NCBI GenBank assembly: GCA_012798745.1
Contig: JAAZMQ010000148.1
Location: 1 to 7,282, forward strand
DNA length: 7,282 bases
Reading direction: 5' to 3'
DNA from: Bacteroidales bacterium
Lineage (GTDB): Bacteria > Bacteroidota > Bacteroidia > Bacteroidales > Dysgonomonadaceae
Of this stretch, positions 1 to 7,082 are shown in pieces. How positions within the stretch are numbered: the first letter of the stretch is position 1; each line of letters opens with the position of its first letter. Made by a program: the position numbers and the translations under genes. The notes under the pieces are model-generated. The model searched no databases, was not told where the DNA came from, and saw nothing but the letters and a program-made list of their open reading frames with translations.

Positions 1-215
1 ATGTGGACAGCGTGCACGATTTGCATATTTGGTCGGCAGACGGCGAATACAATGTGATGACGGTGCATGTGGTATTGAAACGTGCGTTGTCGATGGACGA
101 ATTACAACGGTTGAAAAATAAGATTCGCGAAAAAATGCAGGCAATGAAAGTGCAACATTCCACCATCGAGTTCGAAATGCCGGGTGAGAATTGCGAGATG
201 GAGGAATGTTGCTGA
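1..215 (+). CDS. Cation diffusion facilitator (CDF) family metal efflux transporter, C-terminal fragment
   Basis: This is the last 70 or so residues of a CDF transporter, a family of inner-membrane antiporters that export zinc, iron, cobalt or related divalent metals in exchange for protons. The reading frame is open to the window edge, so the GTG at base 3 is an internal valine codon, not a start. Only the cytoplasmic C-terminal dimerisation domain is present; the transmembrane part lies outside. Numbering from base 3, the typical VHDLHIWS segment (His5, Asp6, His8) is followed by a beta-strand with His22, an amphipathic helix at about 31-48, and a QHSTIEFE strand with His52. His5, His22 and His52 sit where CDF regulatory domains such as that of YiiP carry metal-binding histidines. 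The tail adds Cys64, Cys69 and Cys70, a possible extra metal site. The metal specificity cannot be told from this part. The family call is firm. Confidence 0.88.
   Translation, partial: VDSVHDLHIWSADGEYNVMTVHVVLKRALSMDELQRLKNKIREKMQAMKVQHSTIEFEMPGENCEMEECC
152..212. repeat. 10-bp perfect inverted repeat at the 3' end of the CDF gene
   Basis: GCAACATTCC at 152-161 is the exact reverse complement of GGAATGTTGC at 203-212, leaving a 41-base loop. Both arms are inside the CDF coding region, and the right arm ends just before its TGA. The two convergent genes leave only 12 bases between their stops, so any terminator must overlap coding sequence. However, the loop is long and no T-tract follows on either strand, so a terminator role is doubtful. 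A match of this length can arise by chance at this scale. Confidence 0.3.
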
Positions 216-227
216 AATCACATTGTT

Positions 228-2432
228 TTACTTTTGAGGCTGATCGGTCATATAAAACACCACCGTAGCTCCATCCATAATGTCTTTGTAACTGATGGTT
301 TGCTTCTCGTAGGGTTTGCCGTTTAGCTCGATTTTTTCTACATACTTATTATCCTCGGAAATATTTTTAGCTTCCATAGAAAACACTTTTCCGTTACCGA
401 CATTGATTTTAGCTGCCGGAATCTGCGGTGCGCCGATCACAAACTCTCCGTTGACCGGATTTACCGGATAAAATCCAAGCGATGAAAGGATATACCAAGC
501 CGACATTTGTCCGCAATCGTCGTTACCGATCAATCCGTCGGGCAGATTCTTGTAAAAATCGGTACAAATTTGACGAACCAGTTCCTGTGTTTTGTACGAT
601 TGACCTAAATAGGTATAAAGATAAGCAATATGATGGCTGGGTTCGTTGCCATGAGCATATTGTCCTATCAGTCCGGTTACGTCGGAAAGCGTATTTTTCG
701 ATTTTGCTGTGGTAAAAAACAACGAATCTAACCGTTCTGCGGCTTTCTTGTCATCGCCCATCAATGTCAGCAGTCCGGGAATATCCTGAAGCACATGCCA
801 GGTATATTGTGCGGCATTTCCTTCGGTATAATCGCCACCCACACTCGAATCGCCGTGTGCCAATTCAAACGGGTCAAAAGGCGTGCGCCAGTTGCCTTTG
901 CTGTCGCGACCCCGCATATAGTTTGTGGTGGTGTCAAACAGATTCTTATAGTATTCGGCACGTTTTTGAAAATGTTTGGTATCTTTTTCCTTTCCGAGTT
1001 TTTCGGCCATTAAACCGGCACAATAATCATCGAATCCCGATTCCAGTGTACGCGAAACCGATTCCACTCTCACCAAATCGAAAGGATAATAACCGTATTT
1101 GTCATAAATCGTCCAGTCAGATTTCGGGTGATTCAGCATAAGCGATTTTTTTACTTCGTTATACGCACGTTCGGGATCAAATCCTTCGAATCCTTTCAAA
1201 TAAGCATCAACAATCATCGGAACCGAATGATTGGCAATCATGGTGTAGGTTTCTTGTCCCCATAATGCCCAGATGGGCAGATGCCACTGTTGCTCGCTGT
1301 AATCGAGCATGGAATTGACAAAGTCGGGGATCAGCTCCGGACTGATGAGGGTGTACAGCGGATAAGCTGCACGGAAAATATCCCACTGCGACCAGGTTGA
1401 ATAATATTTCCCGCCCGACGATTGCGATACTTCCCTTCGGGGACCTATGTATTTACCGTCCACGTCGGCAATGTTGTTGGGTTGAATAAACAAATGATAA
1501 ATTGCGGTATAGAAATTATTTTTTTGCGCATCCGTTCCTTCCATTTGAATACGGGAGAGGTATTTGTTCCATTCGCTTTCTGCATTTTGCCGAACGGCGT
1601 CAAAATCCCACCCCGGAACTTCAGCTTTCAAGTTTGCTTTTGCACCTTCCACACTTGCCGAAGACAAGGCAATCTTCATGTTGAGCGTTGTATCGTTTTG
1701 CATATCGAAAGTGAGAATATAACGCGGAGCTTTTTCGCGCGGGTCGTGTTTGGGGAGTTCCTCTTTTGCGATGATAGGTTTATCGAATTTAATCACGAAG
1801 TAATACACACGATCAACCCATTCTTTACGGCGAGTGTAACCCGAAATGGTTTTATCGTTCTCGAATTTTACTTCATTTTCGAGCACATGAGTATGTATTC
1901 TGTCTTCTGTCCATACCAATCCGCTTTGAAAGTCGGTCAATACGTTGGCAGCTTTATCTTTGCCAAACGTATATTTATGAAAAGCCACGTGCGGAGCGGC
2001 AGTAATCTCTACATGCACGTCGTTGTCGGTCAATTTTACCGTATAATATCCCGGCGAGGCGTCCTCGCTTACTAGATCGTACTTGCTTCGCAAATCTTCG
2101 CGTTTATCTCCGGAAAAAGGTTGGATAAGCAAATCACCGAGATCGATACAGCCTGTACCGTTTAATCGGGTTTGCGAAAATCCGTTGATAAGCGAATCGC
2201 CATAGACGTATCCGGCGCAGTATTCCCATGAGAAGTTGCCGGTTTCGGGACCTGACTGAATCATGCCCAGCGGATAAGTTGCCCCGGGAAAAGTGTGGCC
2301 GGTGTATGCTGTTCCGATAAACGGATCTACATACTGCGTATAATCGGTTTCTTCCGCGATCGACTGTTTCTTTTGTGTACAGCCCACGAGGATGGAGAGG
2401 AATAATAAAATAGATAAGGATGCTTTTTTCAT
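228..2432 (-). CDS. GH92 family alpha-mannosidase-type lipoprotein
   Basis: A 734-residue glycoside hydrolase of family GH92, calcium-dependent inverting exo-alpha-mannosidases that trim mannose from N-glycans and yeast mannan. The start gives a clear lipoprotein signal: Lys2-Lys3, a hydrophobic stretch to about residue 16, and lipobox LVGC with the lipidated Cys18. The N-terminal beta-sandwich opens with YVDPFIGT (34-41), then FPGATYPLGMIQSGPET (48-64) and LNGTGCIDLGD (90-100). The catalytic alpha/alpha-barrel domain carries TEGN (536-539), whose Glu537 matches the family's general acid, HGNEPSHH (594-601), and GNDDCGQMSAW (636-646), whose aspartates fit the general base and Ca2+ region. Length is normal for the family and the frame is intact. 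SQWD at 348-351 and EGNAAQYTW at 537-545 depart from the forms I recall as commonest, so linkage specificity (alpha-1,2, 1,3, 1,4 or 1,6) is open. No clear Shine-Dalgarno is seen, which is usual in this phylum. It lies 63 bases downstream of the OPT gene on the same strand and is probably co-transcribed. Family call firm, exact substrate unknown. Confidence 0.93.
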   Translation of the reverse strand: MKKASLSILLFLSILVGCTQKKQSIAEETDYTQYVDPFIGTAYTGHTFPGATYPLGMIQSGPETGNFSWEYCAGYVYGDSLINGFSQTRLNGTGCIDLGDLLIQPFSGDKREDLRSKYDLVSEDASPGYYTVKLTDNDVHVEITAAPHVAFHKYTFGKDKAANVLTDFQSGLVWTEDRIHTHVLENEVKFENDKTISGYTRRKEWVDRVYYFVIKFDKPIIAKEELPKHDPREKAPRYILTFDMQNDTTLNMKIALSSASVEGAKANLKAEVPGWDFDAVRQNAESEWNKYLSRIQMEGTDAQKNNFYTAIYHLFIQPNNIADVDGKYIGPRREVSQSSGGKYYSTWSQWDIFRAAYPLYTLISPELIPDFVNSMLDYSEQQWHLPIWALWGQETYTMIANHSVPMIVDAYLKGFEGFDPERAYNEVKKSLMLNHPKSDWTIYDKYGYYPFDLVRVESVSRTLESGFDDYCAGLMAEKLGKEKDTKHFQKRAEYYKNLFDTTTNYMRGRDSKGNWRTPFDPFELAHGDSSVGGDYTEGNAAQYTWHVLQDIPGLLTLMGDDKKAAERLDSLFFTTAKSKNTLSDVTGLIGQYAHGNEPSHHIAYLYTYLGQSYKTQELVRQICTDFYKNLPDGLIGNDDCGQMSAWYILSSLGFYPVNPVNGEFVIGAPQIPAAKINVGNGKVFSMEAKNISEDNKYVEKIELNGKPYEKQTISYKDIMDGATVVFYMTDQPQK

Positions 2433-2495
2433 ATCATGAGAATTTTATGGATGTGCTTAATCATTTAATTTTTTGTTGAATTGTTTCAATGCGGT
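2433..2495 (-). other. Short intergenic spacer between the OPT and GH92 genes
   Basis: The 63-base AT-rich spacer separates two genes on the same strand. Read on the minus strand it shows no TAnnTTTG promoter box. Its one small hairpin (TTGAA/TTCAA at 2476-2480 and 2485-2489) is followed by A residues, not T residues, on the minus strand, so it does not look like a terminator for the OPT gene. This supports, but does not prove, read-through from the OPT gene into the GH92 gene. Confidence 0.4.
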
Positions 2496-4517
2496 TTACT
2501 TCCGTTTTTCAGCCGGTGATTGGGGTTGATCCGAAATTCGCATGGAAGCCCACACCAGATAGCCGCACAAGAGGATATACATGCCCAAGCCCAACCATTG
2601 GGCACCGGCACTTTCGGCCCATGCATCGTTTCGTAGATCTGCACCGGCAAATTTGATGGCTGCACTCACTACGCCCATTAATGCTCCTCCGGCAATAAAT
2701 CCCGATGCCAGCAATGTGCCTTTTTCTTTTCGTGCTGTATTGAGTGCTTGATTTTTGCTGCGTGAAGAAACATACCAGCTGATGAAGCCGCCAATCAGCA
2801 AGGGGATATTCAGCTCGAAAGGAATGAACATGCCTAAGGCAAATGCCAGTGCCGGTATCTTAAATATCGTTAGGATAATGGCAATTAATGCGCCGATGCC
2901 GTAAAGAATCCACGGGGCTCCTGTTCCCGACATCAACGGATCGATAACGGCCGCCATTGCGTTTGCCTGCGGAGCAACCAGTGCTCCTTCGCCGGTAAAA
3001 CCGTAGGTTTTATTTAAAATCATGATTACTCCTCCCACAGTGGCAGCCGATACCAATGTGCCGAGAAACTTCCAGGTTTCCTGCTTCTTGGGTGTGGAAC
3101 CGATCCAGTAACCGATTTTTAAATCGGTAATGAAACCGCCGGCCATAGACAATGCTGTACAAACCACACCCCCGATAACCATTGCTGCTACCATTCCCGA
3201 TGTACCTTTCAGTCCCACGGCTACAAGAATAACCGAAGCCAGAATCAGCGTCATCAGGGTCATGCCCGATACAGGATTGGTACCGACTATCGCAATTGCA
3301 TTTGCAGCAACAGTGGTAAAAAGAAAAGCGATGATGGCAACAACAAGAATGGCTATGACGGCATGAAGCAGGTTGTGCACAACGCCGAAATAAAAGAAAG
3401 CAAAAGTGACAATCAATGCAATAATCGTCCCTATTGAAATGATTTTCATCGGAATGTCGAGGTCGGTGCGTTTTACCTTTTCGTCTGTTTTTATGCCTTT
3501 GCCTTTTATTTCGTTGGCTGCAAGTCCTACTGCTTCCTTAATGATGCCCCATGAATTGATGATGCCGATGATGCCGGCCATCGCGATGCCGCCGATGCCG
3601 ATGTGGCGTGCAAATGTCGAAAAGATTTCTTCCGGGGGAAGAGCTGCAATAGATCCTGCAAAAGCGGGGTTCAATGTGGTTGCCAGGGCGTCGCTCGCCA
3701 ATGGAAGAAGCGGCACAATCACAAACCATACCATTGCCGAACCGATGGTAATGATGGCGGCATATTTTAATCCAACGATGTATCCCAACCCCAATACAGC
3801 AGCACCAACATTGAGCTTGAATACTACTTTTGCACGTTCGGCAAGAGCGGCACCGGCAGTGGTAACCCGTGAGGTAAAAACTTCGGCCCATCCGCCGAAA
3901 GTAGAAACAATGAAATCGTAAATGCCGCCGATCAGTCCGGCCATTATCAGAGGTTTTGCCTGGTTTCCGCCTTTCTCTCCCGACACCAGTACTTGTGTGG
4001 TAGCTGTGGCTTCGGGAAACGGATATTTGCCGTGCATATCGGATACAAAATATTTTCGAAAAGGAATCAGAAAAAGGATGCCGAGTATACCTCCCAGCAA
4101 GGAACTCATGAATACCTGCATGAAATTGACCGAGATTTCAGGATATTTTACCTGCAGAATATAAAGTGCAGGGAGGGTGAAAATGGCGCCGGCAACAATT
4201 ACGCCCGAACTGGCACCAATAGATTGAATAATTACGTTTTCGCCCAATGCATTTTTTCGTTTTGATGCACTTGATAGTCCCACAGCAATAATAGCAATGG
4301 GAATGGCAGCTTCAAATACTTGTCCTACTTTCAATCCCAAATAGGCTGCAGCAGCCGAAAAAAGAATAGCCATCAATACACCCAGCGACACGGAACGAGC
4401 ATTTACTTCGGGATAGACTTTGTCCGGCGAGAGTAGAGGTTCATACGTTTCGCCCGGTTTCAATTCGCGCATGGCGTTCTCCGGTAATCCTTTAATTTTT
4501 TCTTCTTCAAATTCCAT
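2496..4517 (-). CDS. OPT family oligopeptide transporter
   Basis: A 673-residue polytopic inner-membrane protein of the oligopeptide transporter (OPT) family. Members import peptides or, in the yellow-stripe-like branch, metal chelates, probably with protons. After a charged, soluble N-terminus (1-40) come about 15-16 hydrophobic segments, starting near 43 and ending near 660, in line with the usual count for the family. Recognisable family stretches are AYLGLKVGQVFEAAIP (58-73), ENVIIQSIGASSG (93-105), KYPFPEATATTQVL (164-177), GTNPVSGMT (412-420), GGFITDLKIGYWIGSTPKKQ (460-479) and FIPFELNIPLLIGGFISWY (564-582). The central loop at about 335-352 is charged and probably cytoplasmic. The ATG at 4517 is preferred because it leaves the normal LKPGETYEP-like lead-in before the first helix; Met16 is a possible alternative. 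It heads a likely two-gene unit with the GH92 gene and is divergent from aconitase. The substrate cannot be read from the sequence; peptide uptake is the family default. Confidence 0.93.
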   Translation of the reverse strand: MEFEEEKIKGLPENAMRELKPGETYEPLLSPDKVYPEVNARSVSLGVLMAILFSAAAAYLGLKVGQVFEAAIPIAIIAVGLSSASKRKNALGENVIIQSIGASSGVIVAGAIFTLPALYILQVKYPEISVNFMQVFMSSLLGGILGILFLIPFRKYFVSDMHGKYPFPEATATTQVLVSGEKGGNQAKPLIMAGLIGGIYDFIVSTFGGWAEVFTSRVTTAGAALAERAKVVFKLNVGAAVLGLGYIVGLKYAAIITIGSAMVWFVIVPLLPLASDALATTLNPAFAGSIAALPPEEIFSTFARHIGIGGIAMAGIIGIINSWGIIKEAVGLAANEIKGKGIKTDEKVKRTDLDIPMKIISIGTIIALIVTFAFFYFGVVHNLLHAVIAILVVAIIAFLFTTVAANAIAIVGTNPVSGMTLMTLILASVILVAVGLKGTSGMVAAMVIGGVVCTALSMAGGFITDLKIGYWIGSTPKKQETWKFLGTLVSAATVGGVIMILNKTYGFTGEGALVAPQANAMAAVIDPLMSGTGAPWILYGIGALIAIILTIFKIPALAFALGMFIPFELNIPLLIGGFISWYVSSRSKNQALNTARKEKGTLLASGFIAGGALMGVVSAAIKFAGADLRNDAWAESAGAQWLGLGMYILLCGYLVWASMRISDQPQSPAEKRK

Positions 4518-4669
4518 TTTTTATGTTATTAAATAATTGATCTATAAAGAAAAACAAGCGAATCTTTTTTCTTTGCTTTATTTTTATGATGTAAAATTCA
4601 ATGGCGAAAGTACAAAATATTATTAAAATCTTCGAATGATTCACTATTTTATGTGGAAAACTTCTTATT

Positions 4670-4681
4670 TTTTCTAGAAAA
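4670..4681. promoter_or_regulatory. 12-bp perfect palindrome, possible operator
   Basis: TTTTCTAGAAAA is a perfect 12-bp palindrome centred between 4675 and 4676, only four bases upstream of the candidate -7 box of the aconitase promoter. Beyond the core, TTA on the left and TAA on the right can pair if two T residues bulge out. Its place in the -33/-7 spacer is where a repressor or activator could act. An AT-rich palindrome of this size can occur by chance in 293 bases, so the operator role is inference. Confidence 0.3.
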
Positions 4682-4685
4682 TAAA

Positions 4686-4693
4686 TACCTTTG
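4686..4693 (+). promoter_or_regulatory. Candidate Bacteroidota -7 promoter box for acnA-gltA
   Basis: TACCTTTG matches the Bacteroidota -7 consensus TAnnTTTG exactly and points toward aconitase. Transcription would start near base 4700, giving a 5' leader of about 110 bases. The expected -33 TTTG about 20 bases upstream (around 4662-4666) is not present, so either the -33 element is weak or the promoter needs an activator. Confidence 0.45.
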
Positions 4694-4810
4694 TTTTGGT
4701 GAATTATATACACCTGAGGGTTATTCAGTTACTTATTAAGCATTTTTCTTTTAGTCGTTAAAAAGTCCGATTGAGGGATTGTAATTAAAAATAAATATCA
4801 ATTCAGTAGT

Positions 4811-7060
4811 ATGGTTTTCGATTTAGAAATGATCCGAAAAGTCTATTCGGGTCTTCCTCACAAAATACAGCAAGTTAGAAGCGAGTTAAAACGTCCGTTG
4901 ACACTTACAGAGAAGATTTTGTTTTCACATCTGGCAGACGATATGCCGATAAAAGATTATAAAAGGGGTGTCGATTATGTTTATTTTTCACCCGATAGAG
5001 TGGCCATGCAGGATGCCACAGCACAAATGGCACTCTTGCAGCTGATGAATTCCGGTCGCGAAAGGGTTGCCGTGCCTTCAACGGTACATTGCGATCACCT
5101 GATTCAAGCATATAAAAATGCCGAAGAGGATTTGCAGGCGGCAAAAATAACCAATAAAGAGGTATATGATTTTTTACGTGCTGTTTCCAATAAATATGGA
5201 ATAGGATTTTGGGAACCCGGTGCCGGCATCATTCATCAGGTTGTATTCGAAAATTATGCTTTTCCCGGAGGAATGATGGTGGGAACCGATTCGCACACAC
5301 CCACAGCAGGTGGATTGGGAATGGTTGCTATTGGCGTGGGTGGTGCCGATGCGGTTGACGTGATGGCCGGCCTGCCATGGGAATTGAGGATGCCCAAGCT
5401 TATCGGCGTGAAACTCACCGGCAGATTGTCGGGTTGGGCTGCTCCAAAAGATGTGATCTTGAAATTGGCCGGCATGTTGACAGTTAAAGGGGCTACGAAT
5501 GCGGTTATCGAATATTTCGGTGAAGGAGCCGAAACGCTGTCTGCTACCGGAAGAGGAACCATCTGCAATATGGGTGCCGAAGTGGGGGCAACCACGTCTA
5601 TTTTTCCCTTCGACGAAAAAACGGCAATCTATCTCGAGGCCACCGGTCGCAAGGAGGTTGCCGATGAAGCGCGCCGCATAAGCGAATATTTGCGTCCCGA
5701 TCCGGAAGTGATGGAGAATCCGTCGGTTTATTACGATCAGGTAATCGAAATCAATCTTTCCGAATTAGAACCTTATATTAACGGCCCTTTTACGCCCGAC
5801 GCTGCTCATCGTGTGTCGGAATTTGCCGAAGTGGTAAAAAAGAATCACTACCCGAAGAAAGTTGAAGCCGGGTTGATTGGTTCGTGTACCAATTCATCCT
5901 ACGAAGATTTATCGCGCGCAGCATCTGTTGTTTGCGATGCACGAAAGAAAGGGTTGAAAGTAAAAGCGCAGTTCGTTATTAATCCGGGTTCGGAACAGGT
6001 ACGCTACACGGCCGAACGAGATGGTATCTTGCGTGAATTTGAGGAAGCCGGAGCCGTAATCATGGCCAATGCGTGTGGCCCGTGTATCGGTCAGTGGAAA
6101 CGATCGGAAGAAAAAACCGAGCGACCCAATTCCATCGTTACGTCGTTTAATCGCAATTTTGCCAAACGTAACGACGGCAATCCCAATACCCATGCTTTTG
6201 TGGCTTCGCCCGAGCTGGTGGCTGCCCTTACCATTGCAGGCGACCTTTGTTTTAATCCGCTTACCGACACACTTGAAAACGAGCAGGGTGAGCAGGTGAA
6301 ACTTGCCGAACCCGCAGGTTACGAAATTCCTCCGCACGGATTCGAAGTGAAAAATTTGGGGTATGTAGCTCCTTCGCCCGATGCCGGCAGTGTGGAAATA
6401 CATATCGATCCCCGGTCTCAACGTTTGCAAAAACTCGAACCTTTCCCGGCATGGGATGGGGAAGATTTCATCGATTTGCCGCTACTCATTAAAATAAAAG
6501 GGAAATGTACTACGGACCATATTTCGATGGCAGGCCCCTGGCTCCGCTTTCGTGGTCATCTCGACAACATTTCCGACAATTTGTTTATCGGTGCGGTAAA
6601 TGCTTTCAATAATCGAACCAATTCCGTTCTCGATCCCGAAACGATGGAATACGTGCCTGTACCGGTATTGGCACGCAAATTCAAAGCGAAAGGCATCGGG
6701 TCGGTGGTGGTTGCAGAAGAAAATTACGGCGAAGGTTCAAGCCGTGAACATGCGGCTATGGAGCCTCGTCATTTGAATGTAAAGGCCATTATTGTCAAGT
6801 CATTCGCCCGTATCAACGAAACCAATCTCAAAAAACAAGGGGTACTGGCACTGACATTTGTCGATAAGGAAGATTACGATAAGGTGCAGGAAAGGGATAA
6901 AATAAGTATTCTCGGATTAAAGGAATTTGCACCGGGGAAAAACCTCACGGTTCAACTCCTTCATCCCGATGGCACCAAAGATGTATTTGAAGCAGCACAT
7001 TCCTATAATGCTCAGCAAATCGAGTGGTTTAAAGCGGGAAGTGCACTGAATGCAAGATAA
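4811..7060 (+). CDS. acnA: Aconitate hydratase (mitochondrial-type aconitase)
   Basis: A full-length cytoplasmic [4Fe-4S] aconitase of 749 residues that interconverts citrate and isocitrate through cis-aconitate. The three cluster ligands are Cys359 (GSCTNSSYED, 357-366) and Cys422/Cys425 (ANACGPCIGQW, 419-429). From memory of the pig mitochondrial enzyme, these lie one residue from its Cys358, Cys421 and Cys424, and the same offset fits other active-site residues: Arg448 and Arg453 in SFNRNFAKRND, Arg581 in GPWLRFRGHLDN, and Ser643/Ser644/Arg645 in YGEGSSREHAA. Substrate-site motifs TVHCDH (91-96) and GTDSHTP (158-164) are also intact. The near colinearity and length mark it as the mitochondrial type, not the longer AcnA/IRP type (about 890 residues) nor AcnB. 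The swivelling domain is about 530-749. The ATG at 4811 gives the normal short N-terminus; there is no clear Shine-Dalgarno upstream. Citrate synthase follows after 22 bases with no terminator, so the two are likely co-transcribed. Confidence 0.97.
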   Translation: MVFDLEMIRKVYSGLPHKIQQVRSELKRPLTLTEKILFSHLADDMPIKDYKRGVDYVYFSPDRVAMQDATAQMALLQLMNSGRERVAVPSTVHCDHLIQAYKNAEEDLQAAKITNKEVYDFLRAVSNKYGIGFWEPGAGIIHQVVFENYAFPGGMMVGTDSHTPTAGGLGMVAIGVGGADAVDVMAGLPWELRMPKLIGVKLTGRLSGWAAPKDVILKLAGMLTVKGATNAVIEYFGEGAETLSATGRGTICNMGAEVGATTSIFPFDEKTAIYLEATGRKEVADEARRISEYLRPDPEVMENPSVYYDQVIEINLSELEPYINGPFTPDAAHRVSEFAEVVKKNHYPKKVEAGLIGSCTNSSYEDLSRAASVVCDARKKGLKVKAQFVINPGSEQVRYTAERDGILREFEEAGAVIMANACGPCIGQWKRSEEKTERPNSIVTSFNRNFAKRNDGNPNTHAFVASPELVAALTIAGDLCFNPLTDTLENEQGEQVKLAEPAGYEIPPHGFEVKNLGYVAPSPDAGSVEIHIDPRSQRLQKLEPFPAWDGEDFIDLPLLIKIKGKCTTDHISMAGPWLRFRGHLDNISDNLFIGAVNAFNNRTNSVLDPETMEYVPVPVLARKFKAKGIGSVVVAEENYGEGSSREHAAMEPRHLNVKAIIVKSFARINETNLKKQGVLALTFVDKEDYDKVQERDKISILGLKEFAPGKNLTVQLLHPDGTKDVFEAAHSYNAQQIEWFKAGSALNAR

Positions 7061-7082
7061 CAAGATAACTGATGGAAAAGAA

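Larger units (their letters stand above)
4518..4810. other. Divergent AT-rich intergenic region between the OPT and aconitase genes
   Basis: This 293-base region separates the leftward OPT gene from the rightward aconitase gene and must hold the promoters of both. The rightward side has a good TAnnTTTG box (4686-4693) with a palindrome next to it. The leftward side has only a poor candidate: on the minus strand 4622-4613 reads TAATATTTTG, a spacing variant of the consensus without a convincing -33 TTG. An open frame of 68 codons on the minus strand (4507-4713) is Lys/Ile/Phe-rich, overlaps the OPT start and looks like a chance product of AT-rich DNA. No tRNA, riboswitch or strong hairpin was recognised. 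Confidence 0.6.

Noticed and set aside
1422..2075. A 217-codon open frame on the plus strand
   Set aside because: It is antisense to the GH92 coding region, which is well supported by family motifs throughout; the translation has no recognisable domain and is Phe/Arg/His-rich, as expected for a shadow frame.
2476..2489. Small hairpin (TTGAA/TTCAA) downstream of the OPT gene as a terminator
   Set aside because: The stem is only five AT-rich pairs, and on the minus strand it is followed by A residues instead of a T-tract.
3538..3891. A 117-codon minus-strand frame rich in His, Arg and Cys
   Set aside because: It is an out-of-frame reading of the OPT gene; the composition follows from the repeated GATGCC-type codons and the encoded protein has no domain logic.
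3406..3921. A 171-codon plus-strand frame rich in Met, Pro, Ala and Thr
   Set aside because: It is antisense to the OPT gene; its composition is the complement of glycine- and isoleucine-rich membrane helices.
4507..4713. A 68-codon minus-strand frame upstream of the OPT gene
   Set aside because: It overlaps the OPT start, is rich in Lys, Ile and Phe as expected of translated AT-rich non-coding DNA, and covers the probable promoter region.
5909..6430. A 173-codon minus-strand frame
   Set aside because: It lies opposite the aconitase region that encodes the cluster cysteines and active-site arginines, so it is a shadow.
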